Origin: Aureimonas sp. AU4
GTDB lineage: Bacteria; Pseudomonadota; Alphaproteobacteria; Rhizobiales; Rhizobiaceae
Direction: 5' to 3'
Assembly (NCBI RefSeq): GCF_001463765.1
Contig: NZ_BBWK01000004.1
Span: 18,725-82,724, forward strand
Length of the DNA: 64,000 bases
Shown here: positions 56,428 through 63,473 of the stretch, in pieces
Layout: each line of letters begins with the position of its first letter
Position numbering within the stretch: the stretch's first letter is position 1
Made by a program: the position numbers and the translations under genes
Notes under the pieces: model-generated
Database searches by the model: none
Told to the model about the DNA's origin: nothing
What the model saw: only the letters and a program-made list of their open reading frames with translations

Positions 56428-57317
56428 CGCTCGATCAGCTTCGCGTGTTCGTCGCCGTGGCCGAACGCGAGCATGTGACGGAAGCGGCGAAGGCGCTCAA
56501 CCTCACGCAGTCGGCGACCAGCGCCGCCATCGCCGCGCTGGAGGAGCGCCACGACGTCCGGCTGTTCGACCGCGTCGGACGACGGATCGAACTGACTGAG
56601 GCGGGTCGGCTCTTCCTGCCCGAGGCCCGCGCCGTCCTTGCCCGCGCCGAGGACGCCGGCATCGTGCTGGCCGAACTTGCCGGACTGAAGCGGGGCCGTC
56701 TGCGCATCGTCGCCAGCCAGACGGTGGCGAACCACTGGTTGCCGCCGATGCTCGCTCGCTTCAAGGTCCGCCATCCCGGGATCGACCTTCGGCTGAGCAT
56801 CGCCAACACGGCGCGTACGGCGGACGCGGTGCTGGATGCCACGGCCGATCTCGGCTTCGTGGAGGACGAGCTCGGCGATATCAGGCTCGCCATGCAACGC
56901 GTCGCCGACGATCGACTGATGCTGGCCGCGGCATCGGGGCACGTGGGCTGCGGCTCTCCCGTCGCGGCCGCGGATCTTGCATCGGCGCGCTGGGTGCTGC
57001 GCGAACGGGGCTCGGGCACCCGCGCGATCCTCGAAGGCGCGCTCGAAGCCTTCGGTGTCGATCCCACCGCGTTGTCGGTCGAACTCGAGCTGCCCTCGAA
57101 CGAGGCCGTGCGCGCGGCGATCGAGGCAGGCGCCGGCCTCGGGATCCTCCCCGCCGTGGTCGCGGAAGCCGGTCTTCGCACGGGGACACTGGTGGCGCTG
57201 CCCTTCGACCTGCCGTCGCGCGGGTTCCATGCGGTGCTGGCGAGGGACCGTCACCGCAGCCGCGCCGTCGCCGCCTTTCTCGCCGAGCTCCCGGCGGTCG
57301 AGGTGCCGCCGGCGTGA
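56424..57317 (+). CDS. LysR-family transcriptional regulator
   Basis: A 297-aa regulator. The N-terminal winged helix-turn-helix reads TLDQLRVFVAVAEREHVTEAAKALNLTQSATSAAIAALEERHDVRLFDRVGRRIELTEAG. A periplasmic-binding-protein-like effector domain follows, from about residue 90 (KRGRLRIVASQTVANHWLPPMLARF to the end). It starts with GTG overlapping the anti-sigma stop and its own stop overlaps the next start, so it is made with the sigma operon. LysR proteins next to TDT-family transporters often control them, and a TDT gene (58005-59156) converges from the right; sulfite or a related anion as inducer is a guess only. Confidence 0.92.
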   Translation: MTLDQLRVFVAVAEREHVTEAAKALNLTQSATSAAIAALEERHDVRLFDRVGRRIELTEAGRLFLPEARAVLARAEDAGIVLAELAGLKRGRLRIVASQTVANHWLPPMLARFKVRHPGIDLRLSIANTARTADAVLDATADLGFVEDELGDIRLAMQRVADDRLMLAAASGHVGCGSPVAAADLASARWVLRERGSGTRAILEGALEAFGVDPTALSVELELPSNEAVRAAIEAGAGLGILPAVVAEAGLRTGTLVALPFDLPSRGFHAVLARDRHRSRAVAAFLAELPAVEVPPA

Positions 57318-58018
57318 TCGTTCCATCGACCACGTTCGGACGACTTTCGATCGACGCGATCCTCGAGCGTCTCGCGGCGCTGCCCGGCAAGGCCGACCTG
57401 TTCAACCCGTATGCCGGGTTCGACGCGGAGATCGAGGACGCGGACGCGCCGGCGACCCGCCGTCGCAATCTGCAACGCTATCTCGCCGCGATGGCGGATC
57501 GCGGCGTCAGCGATCTCTGGCTCGGCGAAGCGCCCTCGCGCTTCGGGGCGCGCCGGACTGGCGTGCCGTTCACGGGCGACGGGCGGCTCGCCGACCTGTC
57601 GGAGCGGCTTCGCCTCGATCCGCCGCTGGCGCGGGCGACCCGCGAGACCTTGCCGACACCTGAGTCCGGAACCTCACGGCAAATCTGGGACGCGATGCCC
57701 GCAACGCTGCCGCTATTCTGGAACGCGGTGCTCTTCCATCCCCATCGCGGCGTCCTGCCCTTGCGCAACCGGACACCGACGGGGACCGAGATCGCCGAGC
57801 ACCGGGAGGTGCTGGAGATGATCGTCGCGATCTACGCGCCGCGCCGAATCCTCTGCATCGGCCGGGTGGCGCAGCGTGCGGCGGACGGACTCGGCATCCC
57901 CGCCACCTACGTGCGCCATCCCGCCCAAGGCGGCGCCGTCCGGTTCCGGGCCGGCGTCGCCGCGTTCCGCGACAACCGACCGCCGGCGGCTGCCCCTCCT
58001 TCGCTCAATCGGCCTTGA
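57314..58018 (+). CDS. Uracil-DNA-glycosylase superfamily protein
   Basis: A 234-aa protein with UDG-superfamily features. Motif 1 is LWLGEAPSRFGARRTGVPFTGDGRL (family 4/5 enzymes have GEAPG here). The middle block FWNAVLFHPHRGVLPLRNRTPTGTEIAEHREVLEMIVAIYAPRRILCIGRVAQRAA corresponds to the NVVKCRPPGNR...CGRVA-type segment of these enzymes. The late motif is YVRHPAQGG in place of HPS. The four-cysteine iron-sulfur set of family 4 is absent (only one Cys, in ILCIG). Whether it excises uracil is unknown; the changed motifs may mean another base or no activity. It is translationally coupled to the LysR gene (GTGA) and overlaps the convergent transporter gene by 14 nt. Confidence 0.75.
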   Translation: MIVPSTTFGRLSIDAILERLAALPGKADLFNPYAGFDAEIEDADAPATRRRNLQRYLAAMADRGVSDLWLGEAPSRFGARRTGVPFTGDGRLADLSERLRLDPPLARATRETLPTPESGTSRQIWDAMPATLPLFWNAVLFHPHRGVLPLRNRTPTGTEIAEHREVLEMIVAIYAPRRILCIGRVAQRAADGLGIPATYVRHPAQGGAVRFRAGVAAFRDNRPPAAAPPSLNRP

Positions 58019-59156
58019 GGCAGGGCGAGACGAAGAGATCGCCCCGCCAGGCGCCGCGCACCGTCCGCGTGCCGACGATCACCCAAAGCACCACAAGCAC
58101 CGCGACGAGCCCCGCGCCGAAGACGTGGATGGCGGCGATCGGCAGGAGGGTGCCGAGCTTCAGCGTGGCCACGGCATAGACGCCGAGCGGGAACGTGTAG
58201 CCCCACCAGCCGATGTTGAAGGGAAGGCCGTCGCGCAGGTAGCGCAGCGTCACGAGCACGGCCATCGCCAGCCACCAGAGACCATATCCCCAGAGAAGCA
58301 GGCCTCCAAAGAGACCGAGCCCTTCCGCAAAGGCGAAGAAGCGCTCCAGACCGTTGGCGGACAGGATCGCGGGCGCCGCGCCGCCCAGCGTCATCAGCCC
58401 GAGCGCGCCGGTGCCGATCGGCCCGAGCGCGAGCCAGCTCGACGCCGCCATATTGGCGTGCGGCAGCTTGTGGATGGCCATGCGCAGGAGGAGTACGACG
58501 AGGATGCTGAGCGCGATCGGCACCGATAGCGCCCAGAGCGCATAGGAGAGCGTCAGCACGACGAGCTGGGAATGCGGGTCGACCAGATGCGGCGCAAGCA
58601 ACCCACCGGAGACGGCGGCGACTTCGGCCGCGACCACCGGCAGGAGCCAGACCGCGGTCATCTGGTCGATCGTGTGGCTCTGGCGCGTGAACATCATGAA
58701 GGGAATGGCGACCCCGCAGGCCGCTGCCATCGCGACGTCGATCCACCATAGCGTCTCTGCGATCCCGACCGCAACCTCGCCGTAGCGCGGCAGGCCGAAG
58801 ATCAGGAAGCCGTTGACGATGGTGGCGAGGCCCATCGGGATGCAGCCGAAGAACATCGACACGACGGAATGGCCGAAGATGCGCTTGGCCCCGTCGAAGA
58901 AGAAGATCCAGCGGGCGGCGTAGAGGCCGGCGAAGAGCGTGAACAGCGCGATGTTGAACATCCAGAGGCCCTCGGCCACCGGATGCAGCATCGGCACGTC
59001 AGCCTGAAACTGCGACAAGGCGATCGCGAGAATCCCGGTGCCCATCGTGGCGGCGAACCAGTTCGGGGTGAACTGGCGCACGACCTCGCGTGGGCTGTCG
59101 AGGCGCGACAGCGGTTGAAGCCCGAGGGTGACGGCACGCATCTGTTCGAAGGTCAT
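58005..59156 (-). CDS. TDT family transporter (TehA/SLAC1/C4-dicarboxylate type)
   Basis: A 383-aa inner-membrane protein with about ten helices. It opens with FTPNWFAATMGTGILAIAL, the family's signature first helix. Others include MFNIALFTLFAGLYAARWIFFF, MFFGCIPMGLATIVNGFLIFG, MTAVWLLPVVAAEVAAVSGG, LVVLTLSYALWALSVPIALSILVVLLL and FNIGWWGYTFPLGVYAVATLKLG, where the conserved Gly and Phe of the SLAC1/TehA pore lie. Members move tellurite, malate, sulfite or nitrate; the substrate here is unknown. The start at 59156 (MTFEQMRAV) is preferred to an ATG ten codons upstream. It is divergent from DUF305/YncE and its 3' end overlaps the UDG-like gene. Confidence 0.88.
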   Translation of the reverse strand: MTFEQMRAVTLGLQPLSRLDSPREVVRQFTPNWFAATMGTGILAIALSQFQADVPMLHPVAEGLWMFNIALFTLFAGLYAARWIFFFDGAKRIFGHSVVSMFFGCIPMGLATIVNGFLIFGLPRYGEVAVGIAETLWWIDVAMAAACGVAIPFMMFTRQSHTIDQMTAVWLLPVVAAEVAAVSGGLLAPHLVDPHSQLVVLTLSYALWALSVPIALSILVVLLLRMAIHKLPHANMAASSWLALGPIGTGALGLMTLGGAAPAILSANGLERFFAFAEGLGLFGGLLLWGYGLWWLAMAVLVTLRYLRDGLPFNIGWWGYTFPLGVYAVATLKLGTLLPIAAIHVFGAGLVAVLVVLWVIVGTRTVRGAWRGDLFVSPCLKAD

Positions 59157-59293
59157 CGATGGGGATCCTTGTCCTGCGCAGACCATGCGCCACCGCGATC
59201 GTTCGATCCAACGCGTTCTTCCGGTTGTTCAGATCGATGAAAGCGATGGATCTTGGTGAGGCGCTGCGCCCCCGAAAAAAATGTTGCCGCCAC

Positions 59294-59323
59294 GGGAATG
59301 AATGGCGTTCGCGTGCGTCTTCC
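59294..59323 (+). promoter_or_regulatory. Candidate ECF-sigma promoter, DUF305/YncE operon
   Basis: GGGAAT at 59294-59299 and CGTCTTCC at 59316-59323, same spacing (15 nt between GGAATG and CGTC) and same distance class to the start (37 nt to ATG 59357) as the element at 54619-54648. Recurrence of a gap-free 22/30 match upstream of two divergent functional units in one locus is strong evidence for a shared sigma factor. Confidence 0.7.
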
Positions 59324-59356
59324 TCCCGACACGTGCTTCGAGGATCCTCCGTTCCA

Positions 59357-59761
59357 ATGCTGAAGACGCTTCTTCTGACCCTCGCCTTCGCCGGGGCGTC
59401 ACTCGCCTCGGCTGAGGCGCAGGACGCGCCCGCTCATCAGCACTCGGCGATGGTGCCGGCCACGCTTGACGGCTCGCACTATGCCGAAGCGACCGCCGAG
59501 GCGATGGAGAGGATGCACGCCGGCATGATGTCGGCGCCGGTGACCGGCGATCCCGAGCACGACTTCCTGTCCCAGATGATCCCGCATCACCAGGGCGCGA
59601 TCGACATGGCCAAGGCCGTCCTCGGCTCGACCGAGGACCCAGCGATCCGCAACCTCGCGCAGTCCATCGTCACCGAGCAGACCTACGAGATCGCGCTGAT
59701 GCGCTCGATGCTCGCCGCATCCGCCGACAAGACGAAATCAGTTCCGGAGACGACCCCATGA
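59357..59761 (+). CDS. Secreted DUF305 (ferritin-like four-helix) protein
   Basis: A 134-aa protein with a signal peptide (KTLLLTLAFAGASLASAEAQ). The mature part is rich in His and Met (DAPAHQHSAMV, MERMHAGMMSAP) and has the DUF305 signature HDFLSQMIPHHQGAIDMAKAVLG, with paired His and Met residues that could bind copper or another metal. It ends EQTYEIALMRSMLAAS. DUF305 proteins are often linked to copper handling, but direct proof for this one is lacking. The start is ATG 59357; it overlaps the YncE gene by four bases. It sits behind the candidate ECF promoter. Confidence 0.88.
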   Translation: MLKTLLLTLAFAGASLASAEAQDAPAHQHSAMVPATLDGSHYAEATAEAMERMHAGMMSAPVTGDPEHDFLSQMIPHHQGAIDMAKAVLGSTEDPAIRNLAQSIVTEQTYEIALMRSMLAASADKTKSVPETTP

Positions 59762-61140
59762 CCCGCACCGCCATCCTCGCCGCCGCGCTTCTCGTCTCGA
59801 CGTCGGCTTTCGCGCTACCCGCCGCCTCCGACCGCGTCTACACCGCCGACCAGAACTCGAACACCGTCTCGGTCATCGATCCCGTCGCGAACAAGCTGCT
59901 GGGCCAGATCCGGCTCGGCAACCCGCGCCCGGACGTTCTGAGCCCGCTCTACAAGGGCGAGGTCAACGTTCACGGCCTCGGCTTCTCGCCGGACCACAAG
60001 ACGCTCGTCGTCGTCTCGACGGTGACCAACTCCGTCACCTTCATCGACACGGTGACCAATGCCGTGAAGGGCACGACCTATGTCGGGCGCAACCCGCACG
60101 AGGCCTTCTTCACGCCGGACGGCAGGCAAGTCTGGGCGACGGTGCGCGGCGAGGACTACCTGTCGGTGATCGATGCCGCGACCTTCAAGGAGACGGGCCG
60201 CATCCCGACGACGAGCGGCCCGGGCATGACGAAGTTTTCGCGCGACGGCAAGCTCGCCTTCGTCGCCAACTCGTTCAACCCGGTGCTTGAGGTCTTCGAC
60301 GTCGCGAGCCACGCGCTCGTGAAGCGGATCCCCGTCGTGTCGCCCTTCGTGCCCTTCGTGCAGGTGAGCCCCGACGGCAGCGATGTCTGGCTGACGCACA
60401 AGGACGTCGGCAAGGTCACGCGCGTCGATGCCGAGACGCTCGAGGTGAAGGAGGTGATCGACAGCGGGCCGATCTCCAACCATATCGGCTTCGGAACGGT
60501 GGACGGCGAGACGCTGGTCTACGTCACGATCGGCGGCGAGAACGTCGTGAAGGTCTACAAGCCCGGCGAGAAGACCCACCTCGTCGCGACCATCCCGGTC
60601 GGCGCCCTGCCGCACGGCATCTGGGGATCGGAAGACGGCAGCCGGATCTTCGTCGGGCTCGAGAACGGCGACAAGGTCGATGTGATCAACACGGCCGAGC
60701 AGAAGGTCGTGGCCGAGATCCCGGTCGGACAGGCCCCGCAGGCCCTTGTCTTCGTGCCGGGCGCGGTGCCTGAAGGTGCGGGCACTGAAAACCTCATGCC
60801 GTTGAAGGCGGGTCGGGAGAACCTGACGCTATCGCTGAAGGCGCCCGAGGGCGCGGACGGTTCCGGCATGGTCGTCTCGCGCAATCTCGGGCTCGTCGAT
60901 GCGATCGACGTCAGCGTCGCCAAGCTGAAGCCGATGACCGAATACGGCGTGTTCTTCGAAGGCCAGGACGAGCCTGTCGTGGTGCTGAAGACCAACGACA
61001 AGGGCGCCGGCATGGCCTCCAGCATCGGCCCGGTGCGCACGATCGCCGTCCCAGGAGAGCCGATGGCGGCAAAGGAGCCGCGGCTGGTCGTGGTCGAGGG
61101 TCTGAAGGGCACCGCCAGCCCGATCCTCACCAGCCGCTAG
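59758..61140 (+). CDS. Secreted YncE-type beta-propeller protein
   Basis: A 460-aa protein with a signal peptide (RTAILAAALLVSTSAFALPA). It has at least six repeats of the YncE/cytochrome-d1-like propeller, each with a VSVIDPVANKLLGQIRLG-type blade: VTFIDTVTNAVKGTTYVG, LSVIDAATFKETGRIPT, LEVFDVASHALVKRIPV, VTRVDAETLEVKEVID, VKVYKPGEKTHLVATIPVG, VDVINTAEQKVVAEIPVG. A C-terminal domain of about 115 residues follows the propeller (LTLSLKAPEGADGSGMVVS onward). No heme motif is present. The ATGA overlap with DUF305 suggests a joint periplasmic task, perhaps metal-linked; the ligand is unknown. Confidence 0.88.
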   Translation: MTRTAILAAALLVSTSAFALPAASDRVYTADQNSNTVSVIDPVANKLLGQIRLGNPRPDVLSPLYKGEVNVHGLGFSPDHKTLVVVSTVTNSVTFIDTVTNAVKGTTYVGRNPHEAFFTPDGRQVWATVRGEDYLSVIDAATFKETGRIPTTSGPGMTKFSRDGKLAFVANSFNPVLEVFDVASHALVKRIPVVSPFVPFVQVSPDGSDVWLTHKDVGKVTRVDAETLEVKEVIDSGPISNHIGFGTVDGETLVYVTIGGENVVKVYKPGEKTHLVATIPVGALPHGIWGSEDGSRIFVGLENGDKVDVINTAEQKVVAEIPVGQAPQALVFVPGAVPEGAGTENLMPLKAGRENLTLSLKAPEGADGSGMVVSRNLGLVDAIDVSVAKLKPMTEYGVFFEGQDEPVVVLKTNDKGAGMASSIGPVRTIAVPGEPMAAKEPRLVVVEGLKGTASPILTSR

Positions 61141-61503
61141 AGACGGCGGGGTCCAAAATCGCCATGTTCGGCGCCAGCAACAGTCCGCGCCGAATAGGCT
61201 TGGTGGCATGTTCGCTGCGTGTGGCGATGTCCTTGGAGCCAGTCGTTACGGGGTGGACTCAATTTGAGTGTTGCCGAACCCGTCGGGAGCAAATGAATGT
61301 CAGCTATATACGAGGAGCAGCAGTAAGCGGACAGGCGAAAAACCACCCAAACTCGGCGCCGGCGCTTCCTCCCGGCTCATGGGACGATCCCGCAACGGTT
61401 CCCGTTCGATACCCACGAAGCGATGCAGGTTTCTATTCCCAACCGCAATGTTCACGATATGTTCGATCGCTAGACTGACTGAGTCGCGCACTCGAGGACT
61501 AGC
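61141..61503. other. Intergenic region before umuD (363 nt), lower GC
   Basis: No gene identified. A 104-codon open frame (61164-61478) shows no recognisable motif and runs through the LexA box, so it is not called. The stretch has more A/T-rich patches (for example around 61258-61335) than its neighbours, consistent with a junction between backbone and acquired DNA. The promoter of umuD lies at its right end: TAGACT (61471-61476) is a plausible -10 and the LexA box covers the spacer and -35. Confidence 0.5.
61450..61464 (+). promoter_or_regulatory. LexA (SOS) box, GTTC-N7-GTTC
   Basis: GTTC ACGATAT GTTC is a perfect match to the direct-repeat SOS box of alphaproteobacteria. It lies 39 nt upstream of the umuD start and overlaps the likely -35/spacer region, so LexA bound here would repress umuDC until DNA damage. 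Confidence 0.88.
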
Positions 61504-61941
61504 ATGCTGGCACTACCCGACCGCCCCATCCGCCTTCTGGAGGTCCCGCCGGACTTCCGTCTTCGCGTGGTCGCCTCGGCCGGCGCCGGCTTCCCCTCGC
61601 CCGCTCAGGACTGGGAGGATGACGCCCTCAATCTGGTTGAACTTTTGAACCTCGACGCCGCCAGCGCCTTCGTCTTCCGCGTCTCGGGTTCGTCGATGGT
61701 CGACGCCGGCGTCTTCGATCGTGACATCGTCGTCATTGACCGCGGCTCGCGCCCGCGCGACGGCGCGATCGTGATCGCGAAGGTCGACGGCGGGTTCGTA
61801 TGTCGACAGTTCGTGGTTCGCCAGGGTCTGCCCTACATCGAAGCGCGCAACGCGCAGCAACGCTATCCGTCCTGCCTCTGCGACGAAGCGGTCGAGATCT
61901 GGGGCGTCGTGCGCGCCTCTGTCCGTGATCTGAAGCCATGA
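61504..61941 (+). CDS. umuD: UmuD-like S24 family protein lacking the catalytic Lys
   Basis: Subunit of the SOS translesion polymerase Pol V. The 145-aa protein aligns with E. coli UmuD along its length. The RecA-stimulated cleavage site is conserved as Ala28-Gly29 in SAGAGFPSPAQDW (Cys-Gly in E. coli), and the nucleophile is Ser64 in VSGSSMVDAG. The general base should be the Lys of VDGEFTVKKL in E. coli; here the segment is VDGGFVCRQFVV, so Arg101 (codon CGA) takes the place of the catalytic Lys and Gln the next one. Self-cleavage may therefore fail or need another protein. The start has GAGGA six bases upstream. A LexA box controls it, and umuC overlaps by four bases. Confidence 0.9.
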   Translation: MLALPDRPIRLLEVPPDFRLRVVASAGAGFPSPAQDWEDDALNLVELLNLDAASAFVFRVSGSSMVDAGVFDRDIVVIDRGSRPRDGAIVIAKVDGGFVCRQFVVRQGLPYIEARNAQQRYPSCLCDEAVEIWGVVRASVRDLKP

Positions 61942-63200
61942 GCTGGGGCCTCGTCGACGTCGAGAACTTCTACGTCTCCTGTGAGCGCCAGTTCGATCCG
62001 AGCCTCGACGGTGTGCCGGTCCTGGTGTTGTCCAACGGCGACCACTGCGCGATCGCGCGCTCGGCCGAGGCGAAGGCCTTCGGGGTGAAGATGGGCGCGC
62101 CGGTGTTCAAAATGCGCGACCTGATCGAGCGGCATGGCTTCGCGTTGCGCTCGTCGAACTACGAGCTCTACGCGGACATGAACCGGCGCTTCAACCAGGT
62201 TCTAGCCGAGCATACCGACGAGATCGAAGTCTACTCAATCGACGAGAGCTGGTTTCGCCTGCCCATCCTGCCGGATGGTACGGGGGACGTCGCCGTCGCC
62301 CGACAGATCCGGGACGACATCAAGCGGTTAACGGGCCTGCCGACGCGCATCGGGCTCGGGCCGACGCGCACCCTTTCGAAGGTCGCCAACGGCTTGTCGA
62401 AGGCCGGCGAGAAGATCTTCGGCGGCGTCATCGATCTGCACGACGCCGAGCTGCGCCGACGCCTGTTCATGAACTGGCCGGTGGACGAGGTCTGGGGCAT
62501 CGGTCGCGCGCTGGCCGAGCGCTTGCGCCCGCTCGGCATCCGCACAACGGCCGACCTTGCAGCCATGTGCCCGCACCAAGCGCGCGACGTCGGAACAGTC
62601 GTTCTGGAGCGTCTCGTGCGCGAGCTCAACGGCGTTGGGTGCGACGACCTCGTGATCGAGCCGGAGAAGCGGAAGGCCTGCGCCGTCACGCGCATGTTCG
62701 GCGAGCCCGTCTCGAAGATCGAAGACCTGCGTGAGGCCATGGTGCGGCGCGCCGCGCGCGCGGCCGAAAAGATCCGCGAGCAGGGTTCCGTCGCGGCACG
62801 GTTAATCGGGTTCGCCCACGGCAACGGGCGCAAGCCCAACGCGCCGTCGGCGCAGCGATCATGCCGGCTCTCGCCGCCGACGAACGACAGTCGCGTAATC
62901 GTGCGCTGGGCGAGTCGCATGGTCGACAGCATGTGGGAGGACGGCGGCGTCTACACGAAGTGCGGCGTGATGCTCGAAGACCTGACCGAGCAGGGACGGG
63001 AGCAAACCGACCTTTTCGCTGCGATCGACAATCGTGGCGCCGACCTGATGGCGGCCATGGATGGGCTCAATAAGCGGTTCGGTCGGGACACGCTCGCACT
63101 AGGATCGGCCGGCATCGGCGCGCGATCGTTCGACACGAAGCGGGCGATGAAGTCGCCGGCTTGGACCACGCGGCTCGACCAAATCCCAATCGCTCGATAG
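61938..63200 (+). CDS. umuC: UmuC-type Y-family DNA polymerase
   Basis: Catalytic subunit of Pol V, which copies past lesions with low fidelity. The 420-aa protein has the Y-family palm with metal ligands Asp7 (GLVDVENFYVSCE) and Asp102-Glu103 (VYSIDESWF), and the steric-gate Tyr12. SSNYELYADMNRRF lies before the catalytic pair. The thumb helix-hairpin-helix is DEVWGIGRALAERLRPLG, and a little-finger domain follows. A clamp-binding motif QTDLF lies near residue 357, matching QLNLF of E. coli UmuC. All catalytic residues are intact. ATG overlaps the umuD stop (ATGA), so both are expressed together under LexA. Confidence 0.94.
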   Translation: MSWGLVDVENFYVSCERQFDPSLDGVPVLVLSNGDHCAIARSAEAKAFGVKMGAPVFKMRDLIERHGFALRSSNYELYADMNRRFNQVLAEHTDEIEVYSIDESWFRLPILPDGTGDVAVARQIRDDIKRLTGLPTRIGLGPTRTLSKVANGLSKAGEKIFGGVIDLHDAELRRRLFMNWPVDEVWGIGRALAERLRPLGIRTTADLAAMCPHQARDVGTVVLERLVRELNGVGCDDLVIEPEKRKACAVTRMFGEPVSKIEDLREAMVRRAARAAEKIREQGSVAARLIGFAHGNGRKPNAPSAQRSCRLSPPTNDSRVIVRWASRMVDSMWEDGGVYTKCGVMLEDLTEQGREQTDLFAAIDNRGADLMAAMDGLNKRFGRDTLALGSAGIGARSFDTKRAMKSPAWTTRLDQIPIAR

Positions 63201-63302
63201 GGTTTTGGAGATCGACGCCTTGGAGCTACGCGACCAAAGTGTTTCGGGATCTACGTCAGCGGGTTAGGAGCGGCACAGGCAGGTCGGTTCAATCTTCTCG
63301 CT

Positions 63303-63473
63303 ATGAATCACTTTAACGGCCCCATCATCATCAGGCTGATCATCGCGCTGATCATCGGTGTCGCGGTGTGGATGACGCTTGAAGGTCTGAAGTTCGTGGG
63401 TGGGCTTCAGGTGGCGCTTCCCACGGCTTTACTGATCGCGGTGCTCGTCGGACTTACCTTCCGGCGGGAATAG
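63303..63473 (+). CDS. Small two-helix membrane protein, unknown
   Basis: A 56-aa open frame, MNHFNGPIIIRLIIALIIGV to LVGLTFRRE. Two hydrophobic segments (about residues 8-23 and 36-52) and a positively charged C-terminus suggest a small inner-membrane hairpin. No recognised family. The ribosome-binding site is weak. Its last 45 nt overlap the 3' end of the minus-strand gene at 63429-64000, so only one of the two may be fully genuine; the regular membrane pattern makes this one plausible. Confidence 0.5.
   Translation: MNHFNGPIIIRLIIALIIGVAVWMTLEGLKFVGGLQVALPTALLIAVLVGLTFRRE

Noticed and set aside
61405..61425. Possible attR: CCCGTTCGATACCCA resembling the tRNA-Ser T arm
   Set aside because: Differs from GGGTTCGAATCCCA at several positions and does not continue into the acceptor stem, so it is not a tRNA 3'-end repeat.
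61164..61478. 104-codon frame before umuD
   Set aside because: No recognisable motif, passes through the LexA box and likely promoter of umuD, and has no ribosome-binding site.
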